From Sergeia podlipaevii (lineage: Eukaryota; Euglenozoa; Kinetoplastea; Trypanosomatida; Trypanosomatidae): a stretch of DNA of 64,000 bases. Both the position numbers and the translations under genes were made by a program. Of this stretch, positions 1-8,629 are shown piece by piece. Location: assembly GCA_030849805.1 (NCBI GenBank), contig JASANZ010002261.1, positions 61,766-125,765 on the forward strand. Direction: 5' to 3'. The stretch's first letter is position 1, and every line of letters starts with the position of its first letter. Below the pieces are notes generated by a model. That model saw only the letters and a list, made by a program, of their open reading frames with translations, was not told where the DNA came from and ran no database searches.

Positions 1-428
1 CGACATCTTCGACTCGCCGCCACGACTGGAGCAACACACTGAATGAAGTGTGCCATCCCACTCACGGAGAGCTGTAAGAGAAGAACACACGACGTGTCGT
101 CCTTTGCCCTTCCGCCTACCGCGTCAGGCCGCACTTGCTGAGATAGAAACACACTATCGAGCTGAGAGCCAAAGCCATTGTCACCAGCCCACGCCTCCAC
201 GACGGCACGCACCACGGTAATGCGCATCAGCTGCTGCGCACGTACGACCCGAAAGTGAAGAAGTGTTTCATCGTAGTGAATAACGAGAGGGGTGGTGGTT
301 TGGTGCTGTTCATCCTCAGCGATGAGCTCTGCATAGTCGGGATAGAAGCAAAGCTCGCCTGTTACAAACTGTGCCGCGGCTACGATACAGTTAGCAAGGC
401 GGTAAGACGCCATCGACTGTGACATCAT
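1..428 (-). CDS. Hypothetical protein, 3' end cut by the window edge
   Basis: A stop-free minus-strand frame of 142 codons opens with two consecutive ATGs (428-426 and 425-423; a third in-frame ATG at 413-411) and runs off the left edge. The stretch is GC-richer than the AT-rich spacer that begins right upstream, which supports real coding. The predicted N-terminus reads MMSQSMASYRLANC, and the visible part has mixed composition with short hydrophobic segments but no clear membrane span or motif. I do not recognise the family. It is the most downstream gene of the leftward unit in this window. Which ATG is used cannot be decided. Confidence 0.55.
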   Translation of the reverse strand, partial: MMSQSMASYRLANCIVAAAQFVTGELCFYPDYAELIAEDEQHQTTTPLVIHYDETLLHFRVVRAQQLMRITVVRAVVEAWAGDNGFGSQLDSVFLSQQVRPDAVGGRAKDDTSCVLLLQLSVSGMAHFIQCVAPVVAASRRC

Positions 429-1520
429 ATTTTTTTTTCAATGTTTCTCTCTTTTTTTTCTTACCTTTATAGGTGTAGATTCTGGTTTTGCTCTTTGCTT
501 CCCTCTACAAGAAAAAAAAAAACCTGAAGAAAATGTCGACTTCTCTGTTTGGAATCTATGATAGCAACACTGACACGTCGCCTTTGTTTTTTTCTCTCTC
601 TCTCTGTGTGTATGCAACTCACTTTCTCCACTTTTATTATTATTATTAGTTATTATATATATATATGAATGTGTGTATCTGAAAGCAAGTGTATGTGCCT
701 ATGTGTATGTTAGTTTGTGTGTTTGCTTTTTCTTTTTAATAAAAGTGAATAAAAGAAAGAAAAACTTTGGTTCTTTTCTAAAATAGTGATTGTAATGAAC
801 GTAATTAACAAAAAAAAGTTAAATCCGGAAGTCTAAAAGAAAAATGTGCTTTTGGAAATACCAAAATTCTTCATAGTCTGTGCTCCTTCTTTCCTACTCT
901 TGTCTTCTTTCAGAATTTTAAAAAAAAAATGCATGAACAAAAAAAATAATCAAAAAATGACGTAAAATATGTATATTGATAGATAGATATGATATCAAAA
1001 ACAAAGAAACAAATGGCAATGGTGCAATAGTTTTGGTCAGAAGCAAAGCGGTGCGCGCTTCGTATCATCTATGCATTGCGAAGTGACATTAATAGCTCGT
1101 CAAAGCAAAACAAAGAAAGGTGTATGTGTATTTGTGTGTATGCGTGTGTATTTAGAATAAGTACAAAAGATGAATATATGCATATATATATATATATTGA
1201 AAGTACATATAAAAGAAAAGGTCTCCCCCTCTCTTCTATTTCTTTTTTTTTCTTTTTACATTCTAAGCTACGTCTTCGTATGTATGTATGCAAATGTAGA
1301 TCATGTTGCCACTCCAAGCAGCATGCATGCATACCAAAGCGCATGCATCATCACGCACACCTAATAAAGGTGAAAAAGGGCAAAAAAAAAAGGAAAAAGG
1401 ATCAATGCACACTTCCATTCTGCTTCTTCTCCCCCCCCCCCCATTTTGCATTTCTCCACTGCCAGCATTCTCACTACATACATTGTAACAATAATAATGT
1501 CCATTGCAGCAGCACAATAT
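429..1520. other. Intergenic spacer, AT-rich
   Basis: The spacer has many A and T runs, a TTATTATTA/TATATA tract near 637-664, GTGT-rich stretches and a 12-base C run at 1431-1442. Open frames here on both strands are low-complexity and not convincing. Confidence 0.6.
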
Positions 1521-3902
1521 CTACATATTCATCTCCTCTGGATCCTCCATGAAGTCAATTTCCCCTGCGTCATCCTCCACATAGCCATCCTCCACAAAGG
1601 TCGTATCAGCCTCATCCTCTTCCCTCTCTCCTATCTCTACGCTTTCTTCAACATTATAATACGCCTCTTCAACACCGATATATTCATCATCGGCGGCCGC
1701 ATCAGCATAGACTTCCTCCTCCTCCTCCGCGTCCGCCATCTCCTCATCAACCGTCTGTTCCTCTTCGTAGTTGCGCGCCGAGGCGGAAACGACTATCCTT
1801 TCAGTGTTAGGCATCGTTACATCACCAATCTCCGCCACAGAGACAATCTTGTGTGCCATCTCTGAGTCGCTTCCCTCGGCGTCAGCCACTTCGCCCTCCT
1901 CCGCATCCTCCATAACGTCAGCAGGGGCTCCTCCAGCGGATGTCTGGTCAGCCTCCCCCTCCTCCTCCATTGTCGTCTCCAGACCAGCTAAGTACTCGTC
2001 ACGGTTGGCGGAACGAGCAGAAAGCTCATTCTTCGCCTTGATTATGCGTGCGAAGCCGTCAAGGCACTCAGAAGAGTCCTTCTTGAGAGCAGGAAAACCC
2101 TCAGCCTCCCACGTAGTATCCTCTTCAGCGTTGTCGACAGATCCATCGGCGCCCCGTAGTACCTTGGCAACCTCCTCTGCCTCCGCCTCATTCCACTCCT
2201 CATCCCCGGTGAGGTCCTCGCGCACGGTCTCAATCGCACTCAGGTCTTCATTGGCAAAGGCAAACATCTCCGCCTCTCCATCCTCAGCACTATCGTCGTT
2301 TTCCTCTGATGCTTCTACCTCCAGCTGCTCCTCTTCGGTGCGCTCATAGGCCTCTTCCACTGTTTCGTCTCCCTCGCTTGCACTATTGTTCATAGGCTTC
2401 ACTGGGCTCTTGTCAGTCTGAGGTTGCGAAGCCTCCTTGGGGGCGGAAGGTGGCGGTGGGGTTGCGACGCGGTGCTCTACACGACCTACACGGCCAGCGC
2501 CAGGGCGTGGACGTACAGAGGGAGGTCGGGGGGCGGTCACGGTGGCCGTCTTCGTAGCAACGAGCATGGAAGACGAGACGACAGCCTCAATAGTGGTGGC
2601 ATCGACCTCTGGCAGACTCGGCGGGGCGGCAGTGGCGTCACACGCTGTGAGCACCCTGCCACCACCTGCAACGGATACGGGAAACCGCTGATGCATGTTG
2701 GGGTCCACGATCTCTCGCCCACGTCCGGCAGCCACAAGAACACTTTGAGCACCAGGTACTCTTACCTCCGGTTCCTCTGCCGCCTCCTCCGCATCTGCAG
2801 CAGCAGCATCTTCAGCGTCGTCGTCGCCGTCCTGGTGCTCCTTACTTCCAGCTCCCTGTTGATCAAGCTGCTGAACACCGCCGATAATGTCGTAGTGATC
2901 TGGGTCTTCCTCCTCCACTAGTGGGGCTGTGGGCAGTGCCAGCGCAGTCGCCACGCGTGTACGCTCCTCCGGTACCGCCCACCACTGACCGCATTCCTCG
3001 ATCATGTTGCCGCCGCGAGGTTGCCCGCTAGCAAAAGCAATAGGAACCATCTCCGCCTCGCAGGAGCTGGGCACCAGCACAGGCATCTCACACCACAAGG
3101 CCAGCGAAGGGTCAATGGGCAGCATTCGAGCGTCGTCATCAGCCCCCTTCTCTTGTTGCTGTCGCTGCTCGCGAAGCGCAAGAGCAACCGCCTTTTCCCT
3201 GAACTGCTTCTCCTGCAGTTTCGTGCCTCCCAGAACGGTTTCGTAGGGCAGAATGGGGGTAATGTTGCGTAGGTGCTCCGCCCAGAGGCGGTGGTCACTG
3301 CACTGGCAATACGGCCACGCGGCGGAGGCGGCCGCGGAGGCAGCCGCTGAAGCAGCGGTGTCGTCCTTGCGGGCAATGCCACCATAGACGAGGCCGTCGC
3401 GAGAAACATAGCAGCCAGAGATGTTACGACCGTGCTCCCACACGCCACGGTACTGGCCCTCCCACTCAATAGAGACCTCCGCCGCGTGATCGACCTCATC
3501 CTCTGCGCCAGCAGCCCCGCCGCTGATGCTACTTTCGTTCATCATCGTGGTAGTCTCGAGCGGAGAAGCGGATAGAGAAGGAGACTTGCTGTGGCTGGGG
3601 CCACCTTTATGGCCTACCTTGCCAAGAAAGGCACGGAGGCCACCGTCCTCAGCGGCGGTTCCTGTGGACATGGCGCCGTGAATGAGAGATCCCTTGCTCA
3701 TCATGGAAATTGAGCGACCAGTGGGGCTGCCAGCCGGAACAGGCCGCCGCCGATAAAAAATAACGCCGTGACCGTGAAAGTTGCCGTCGAACATGCCACC
3801 CACATAGCGATCACCATTAGGGGATGTATATTGCCCTAGTCCGTGAAAGCGGCGATTGTCTGGAGTTAGCTGACCGTCGTAAGAACTACCAATAAACTGC
3901 AT
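1521..3902 (-). CDS. MORN5-like protein with long acidic C-terminal extension
   Basis: 793 aa. Residues 1-50 carry MORN-type motifs (YDGQLTP..RFHGLGQY; YVGGMFDGNFHGHGVIFY). After a low-complexity insert (about 51-145), residues 146-220 continue with GQYRGVWEHG, DGLVYGG and WPYCQCSDHR...LRNITP. This order matches MORN5, a small axonemal protein of about 160 aa whose end has the same W-YC--DHR/DRR and I-P pattern. The MORN5 core is interrupted here by the insert and by an Ala/Ser run (about 183-195). Residues from about 350 onward are strongly acidic (Glu/Asp/Ala) and presumably disordered. A flagellar or cytoskeletal role is inferred from MORN5; the tail has no recognised domain. The start is the only ATG before the MORN motif. 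Confidence 0.75.
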   Translation of the reverse strand: MQFIGSSYDGQLTPDNRRFHGLGQYTSPNGDRYVGGMFDGNFHGHGVIFYRRRPVPAGSPTGRSISMMSKGSLIHGAMSTGTAAEDGGLRAFLGKVGHKGGPSHSKSPSLSASPLETTTMMNESSISGGAAGAEDEVDHAAEVSIEWEGQYRGVWEHGRNISGCYVSRDGLVYGGIARKDDTAASAAASAAASAAWPYCQCSDHRLWAEHLRNITPILPYETVLGGTKLQEKQFREKAVALALREQRQQQEKGADDDARMLPIDPSLALWCEMPVLVPSSCEAEMVPIAFASGQPRGGNMIEECGQWWAVPEERTRVATALALPTAPLVEEEDPDHYDIIGGVQQLDQQGAGSKEHQDGDDDAEDAAAADAEEAAEEPEVRVPGAQSVLVAAGRGREIVDPNMHQRFPVSVAGGGRVLTACDATAAPPSLPEVDATTIEAVVSSSMLVATKTATVTAPRPPSVRPRPGAGRVGRVEHRVATPPPPSAPKEASQPQTDKSPVKPMNNSASEGDETVEEAYERTEEEQLEVEASEENDDSAEDGEAEMFAFANEDLSAIETVREDLTGDEEWNEAEAEEVAKVLRGADGSVDNAEEDTTWEAEGFPALKKDSSECLDGFARIIKAKNELSARSANRDEYLAGLETTMEEEGEADQTSAGGAPADVMEDAEEGEVADAEGSDSEMAHKIVSVAEIGDVTMPNTERIVVSASARNYEEEQTVDEEMADAEEEEEVYADAAADDEYIGVEEAYYNVEESVEIGEREEDEADTTFVEDGYVEDDAGEIDFMEDPEEMNM

Positions 3903-4918
3903 TGTGCGCTTTTTTTTTCTCTCTCCTTGTGTGGGGTGTCCCCTAATTCCTTATATATATATATATATATATATTGGTAAATCTATTTTAGTTGTATTGG
4001 CCCTATAAATTTTTCTGAATTCCTTTTATATTCAAAAGTGTGTTTCTCTCTCTCTCCCCTTTCTTCCCTTCTCTAAAGAATAATTTCGTAAAAGAAAAGA
4101 TGAGAAAGTGAGCTCTCACCTCAACGGCGGCTAAGTGTGCTTGCACACTTGTAAAAGTACTTTCAAAAGAGAGAAATGGTAACTGAAAATTTAGAAGAAA
4201 AAAAAAATGCAAAGAAGGAGGAAAAAAAAAAAGAGTAAAGCGCCAAAGCGCGACAAGATAAACAACAACAACAAAAAAAAAGAGAGATTGCCCACATTTC
4301 CTTTTTCAAATGGCTACGAGTGTGGTCATAATATACCAGAACAAGGAGAAAGAGAGTATCGTGTGCACCTCCTTCTTCATCACATGTCTATCAGTAGCAT
4401 AGATGCTTGCTCGCTTGCTTTAGTCTTTCCTTTCCTTTAGGCAACTTCTGCTTTCTATGCATAAAGACTGACGGACATGAAAAAGGGGGGGGGTAAAAAA
4501 AAGATAGGTGGGGAGAGAGAACAAGCAAAAGAAAAAAAAAAGGAAAATAGCGTAAACACACGCCCAAAGTCTGAATTGTAAGAAAGCACAGAAACGCACA
4601 GAGACATTGCTATAATGGCCATTTTTAGTAGAGAGGCTTTCTACATGCTAGCTGATGCCTCTCACCTTGCTCATCTCCCTTCACTATATCGTTCCCCATC
4701 TACTACGCCACTATATATATATTTCATGACATGAATCCCCTTTTTCATGTCGCCGCCATCACAATCGATCAGCACAATTCTAATCAACATATCAATACTC
4801 CACCGCCACACATGCGCATCTCTCTCTCTCTCTTTGTATAATGCACGCAAGAATCACAAAGAGAAAACCGCAGGCATTCTTTTCAAATGCTTCGCTTTCT
4901 GTTCTCCTTCCTCTCACC
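3903..4918. other. Intergenic spacer
   Basis: Contains a (TA)n run at 3952-3975, polypurine stretches on the plus strand around 4195-4290 (polypyrimidine on the transcribed strand, candidate trans-splice signals) and a 9-base G run at 4485-4493. No gene seen. Confidence 0.6.
3952..3975. repeat. (TA)n microsatellite
   Basis: Uninterrupted TA dinucleotides about 50 bp upstream of the MORN5-like start codon, within its presumed 5' UTR or splice region. Confidence 0.9.
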
Positions 4919-6100
4919 TCAGCTTTCGTTTGAAAGCTGCGCCACAGCGCGGACAATCAGCTCCGCATCTACCACCAACCCTTTATCAGAAACCTCTGCC
5001 ACTTGCAGCGCGTGTGTGGCGCGATAGTATTCTAGCAAAGCCGCACGCTCCGTGTAGCGGTCCGTAAAGCTCGCTGCCCTCATCAGACGCTGAAGCCTGC
5101 GCTGCTTGCGCTGCAGCTCTATCGCGGCCTCCGTGCAACCCTCCTCCATACCAGGAGCCACAGGAATGTCCTCAGCGTCCAGCTCTTCGCTGATAATGCC
5201 TTCCTCCACAACGTTGTCTGGCATAGTGCCTGCCTGAGAATGGAAGAAGTGAATAACAGCCTGTGGCTTGCCGAGTGCGTGCTCAATGGCCAGTGCATCC
5301 GCGATAGAGCTAGGCCAGTGTGAGGCAACGATCACTGTGGGCAGTGCAGCAAGGGTGACAGCAGCAGCAGCAGGAGTACCAACAGTCTCAGCTTCACTCT
5401 GAGACGACGCCGCCTCTGCCGGGGCACTCGCAGTGTTCATGTGCGCTACGACCGCATCCACCGTTGAAGCGCGGAACTTCTCTCGATGCTTCTGCTGCTC
5501 CGAGGGGTCCAGCGCACCCACGCCGCGCATAATATTCGCGAACTTATTCGCGAACTCCTGCTGCTGCTGCTGTTGCTGAAAAGGGGCCATGGTAGGAGCG
5601 CCGTGAGTGCTACCGCCTTCTTGCTGCTGCTGCTGCTGCTGAGCGGGTGGGATCAAAACAAGAGCGCCAGTCACCTGCGCAATCTGCTGAGCAAAATTAT
5701 TCATTGCCTCGGCTGCGTATGGATCTGGAATGCCCGTAATGACCTCACCCGCATGCTGCTGCCGCTTTGCCACCTCACTGTTACAAGTCTCATTTCTGTC
5801 GTCGTTGCAGAGAAGAATCACGTAGCGATGCGCAGCACGCCACGCGTCGCGCTCGCGTTGATGAGCCTGAAGAAACTCGCGCATCGCCGTCACCACGTGC
5901 TGCTGTGGGTGCTTCTTCTGCTGCTCACTATCTCCACTCTCCACGGAAGCACCTGCATCAGACTGGAGGGCGTGAGCACGGCCAGCACCGATGATACCCC
6001 CTTTTTCATACTCAGTACGAACAAACTGACTCACAAAGATATCTCGAAGATCACGCAAGTGGTAGTGATCAACATAAGCATCCAAGGAACCAATGGGCAT
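4919..6100 (-). CDS. Hypothetical polyQ protein, possible degenerate adenylate kinase-like fold
   Basis: 393 aa, acidic. Two polyglutamine runs lie at about 154-160 and 175-181. Residues 92-98 (RYVILLC) could be a first beta strand, but no Walker A GxxxxGK follows. The C-terminal half has features reminiscent of adenylate kinase: IVASHWPSSIADALAIEHALG-KPQAVI resembles the NMP-kinase GFPRT..QAEAL..LG---AVI region, and ERAALLEYYRATHAL followed by VVDAELIVRAV resembles the closing helix and strand. The catalytic Arg of FPR is absent, so activity is unlikely. The N-terminal 30 residues (DAYVDHYHLRDLRDIFVSQF) could be a short helical dimerisation motif of the DPY30/RIIa kind found on flagellar adenylate kinases. 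This is an inference from pattern only; a plain hypothetical protein remains possible. Confidence 0.6.
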   Translation of the reverse strand: MPIGSLDAYVDHYHLRDLRDIFVSQFVRTEYEKGGIIGAGRAHALQSDAGASVESGDSEQQKKHPQQHVVTAMREFLQAHQRERDAWRAAHRYVILLCNDDRNETCNSEVAKRQQHAGEVITGIPDPYAAEAMNNFAQQIAQVTGALVLIPPAQQQQQQQEGGSTHGAPTMAPFQQQQQQQEFANKFANIMRGVGALDPSEQQKHREKFRASTVDAVVAHMNTASAPAEAASSQSEAETVGTPAAAAVTLAALPTVIVASHWPSSIADALAIEHALGKPQAVIHFFHSQAGTMPDNVVEEGIISEELDAEDIPVAPGMEEGCTEAAIELQRKQRRLQRLMRAASFTDRYTERAALLEYYRATHALQVAEVSDKGLVVDAELIVRAVAQLSNES

Positions 6101-6407
6101 GATAAAAGAAGCGCTTTTTCCTCTCTTTCTTCTTTTGCAAAAATAGATACAAGTGTGCGGATGTCAATGGGTGTTCAGTGATGTCTAACCTGCCCCCTGT
6201 AAAGGCTTAAATAAAATATATATAGTAAGTAACTCTACAAAAAGGATATCAAAGATAAAGCAATTTTTTTATATAAAAAAAAAAAGAGAAAATAGAAAAA
6301 GAAAAGAGTATTTTTTTTTTTCTTATAGCACACTATCGCTGCACTTCCTCTGCACATAGAAATGTATAATAAGTGTGTGTGTGTGCATGCAAACACACGA
6401 GAGAGAA

Positions 6408-6428
6408 TATATATATATATATATATAT
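6408..6428. repeat. (AT)n microsatellite
   Basis: About ten AT dinucleotides in the spacer between the ATG8 gene and the polyQ gene. Confidence 0.85.
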
Positions 6429-6581
6429 GGAGCCTACCCCATATGAATTTTATATGAAAAAAAAAGGGGGAAAAATCATATTTTGCGACGAGATGCCATG
6501 TACGCATTATCTATTTCTGCTACAGAGTCATTATACCACACATAACACGTATCATGACTATTCTACAATCATCCATTCGCT

Positions 6582-6612
<31 letters not shown>
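6582..6612. repeat. (ATC)n trinucleotide microsatellite
   Basis: Ten tandem ATC units. Frames through them give poly-Ser or poly-Asp, but there is no surrounding gene. Confidence 0.9.
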
Positions 6613-6973
6613 CTGCAACACACCACAGCGCAGTTTCTGCCACAGCCCTCAACCTCCGTTTTCATAACGTGCGCCTTGCGTTGTCCTTGGTAAAATACTG
6701 TGTGTATTTTCTTATGTATCTGACCAAAAATAAAATGAAAAAGAGGAAAAGGAAAAACGGCAAGCGGCTGACAACAACAGCAATAATAATTTTTTAAAAA
6801 AAATAGCACCCAAACATAAATTCAAGTGACATGAGATCACAAAAAGAAAAAAAAAAAAGCAAGCAAGCAACCGAAGGACGCAAATGGGAGCAACAAAAAC
6901 AAAAAAAAGTAAGTAGCAGAGAAAAGGGGTAACCGACCCTTTTTTTTTCTAGAGATACCACTCCCCTTTCTCT

Positions 6974-7564
6974 CTATCCAAATGTATTTTCTAGGACGTA
7001 CGTAATGTACAGAAACCCATCGGGGTCGCGATACTTCTCGTAAAGGTCCCCTAGACGTGTGTTTGTAGGTGCCATCACATCCTCCCCCACAAGCAAAAAG
7101 ATGGCCTGCGAGGGCGCTAGTTTCAGCCGGCTCCGTACTCGCAGTGTTGCCTCCCCGACTGTCCTATCTGGTGAAAGCACAAACTTGAAAGAAATACACT
7201 GATGCGTGAGTGAGACGCAGTGGTGGCCCCCGCTGTCACCGCCATTTCTGCCGTCCGACGTATCACTTCCCTTGACCGATTGCTGTGACGAGGAGGCAAC
7301 CCCAGCGCTAGTGGAGTTGTCGTTACCACCGCCAGCACCAGCAGATGCGTGTTGGTTGGGTTCAAAGATAACTGGGATTTGATTCGCGTACTTGCTGCGC
7401 AGCTGTGCCGAGTTCGCGCGACGCACGTCAAAGGGGTGTGTTCGTTGGTAATGAGTACGACATATGGGGACTAGTGATGGTGGCGGTGACGAGAGCACAG
7501 CGGAAGGGTATTGCTCGCGTGACTGTGTAGGAGCAAGACTGTTGCTGTTTGCCTCAGTGGACAT
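6974..7564 (-). CDS. ATG8-like ubiquitin-fold autophagy protein with an internal insert and exposed C-terminal Gly
   Basis: 196 aa. ATG8 is conjugated to phosphatidylethanolamine on autophagosome membranes. Family signatures are clear: THPFDVRRANSAQLRSKY and IPVIFEP (about 42-69), then FKFVLSPDRTVGEATLRVRSRLKL (127-149), FLLVG (156-160), and LGDLYEKYRDPDGFLYITY before the end ENTFG (171-196). Two things are odd. A Gly/Ser/Asn-rich insert of about 55 residues (70-125) sits between the second and third strands. The protein also stops exactly at the conjugation Gly, so ATG4 cleavage would not be needed. The N-terminal 35 residues are an extension relative to the usual ~120-aa ATG8. Trypanosomatids often have several ATG8 forms. 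An ATG12 identity is less likely because HPF-RR and LYI-Y fit ATG8 better. Confidence 0.82.
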   Translation of the reverse strand: MSTEANSNSLAPTQSREQYPSAVLSSPPPSLVPICRTHYQRTHPFDVRRANSAQLRSKYANQIPVIFEPNQHASAGAGGGNDNSTSAGVASSSQQSVKGSDTSDGRNGGDSGGHHCVSLTHQCISFKFVLSPDRTVGEATLRVRSRLKLAPSQAIFLLVGEDVMAPTNTRLGDLYEKYRDPDGFLYITYVLENTFG

Positions 7565-8629
7565 ATGTATGAGTGTGCGTGTGTGTGTGTGTGTGTGTAG
7601 ATGTGAAGGTAATAAAGTATATATACGATCAATATGAATATGTACAGCAGATCAAAGCAAGTCCTTTTCGATCTATATGTCAAACCCTCTTTTTGAAAGC
7701 AAACGCCCCTTTCTTCTTCAAAGTGTTTCCCTTGAATGTCCAAGAGCAACCTGCGAGTACCTCGTGGATACTCTCAAAAAAAAAAAAAAAATGAATATAT
7801 AAAGAGAGAAAGAAAGAAAGAAAAAAAGTGAAAGAAGGGCATATGTTAGGTGCGTAGTGACATCAATCATTAATTCATCATTCAACTAAATGCCGATGAG
7901 TAAAAAAAAAAAAAAAAGAATCGGAAATATTTTGTTTTGTTACTATTGTTGTAATTATTATTAATCAAGGAATGATGCATTCATTTTGTAAAAGTATCAA
8001 TGTAAAAAATCTGATGAGTAGCACATGTAGGAAATAATACTGAACAACAACAAAAAAAAAAAATGTTCGTCGTCACCCTTCACCAAATCAATCAAAAAAT
8101 AATAATAATAATAAGAGTGAAGCAACAAAAACGCAAATGTCATCTTCAGCTAGTGTGTGTAGATGCAACCATATATATAATAGTAATGGTAATAGTAACA
8201 AAAAGTCCCTTCATGCGTATGGAGATGTGTGCATAAAGGGGAAAAATAGAGATCCCCAATTGCTGCATCGCAAGAATTCACTTTGCCCTCTTTTTTGCCT
8301 TTTTTTTGCCTTTTTTTGCCTTTTTTTAAATATTTTTCCAAAATGTAAAATAAAATAAAATAAATAAATAAATAAACTATTGAATGAAGTCACTCAGCAG
8401 TACAAAGTAAATCAAAGTGCATAGTACATGAAAAAAAAAAAAAGATGGAAAAAGACAAAAGCGAATACCGTACGAGAGAAAAGGAAAAGATAGCATTAGT
8501 AGGAAAATCGTATATCTATCTATCTATGTACATCCTGCGGTACGGTACTAGCAAAAATAAATAAGCAATTGCTAAATATACGTGTATATATATAGATGTA
8601 TTATATATTCTTATATGCGTCCACACCCC
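7565..8629. other. Intergenic spacer with microsatellites
   Basis: Contains a (GT)n run at 7579-7598 just upstream of the ATG8-like start, A runs near 7774-7790 and 7901-7917, ATAATA near 8100-8113, AAAT/AATA runs near 8350-8377 and an ATCT run near 8512-8526. No gene seen. Confidence 0.6.
7579..7598. repeat. (GT)n microsatellite
   Basis: Ten GT units (CA on the transcribed strand), about 15 bp upstream of the ATG8-like start codon. Confidence 0.9.

Larger units (their letters stand above)
6101..6973. other. Intergenic spacer with microsatellites
   Basis: AT-rich spacer with A and T runs, an (AT)n run at 6408-6428 and an (ATC)n run at 6582-6612. Short open frames on both strands derive from these repeats. 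Confidence 0.6.
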
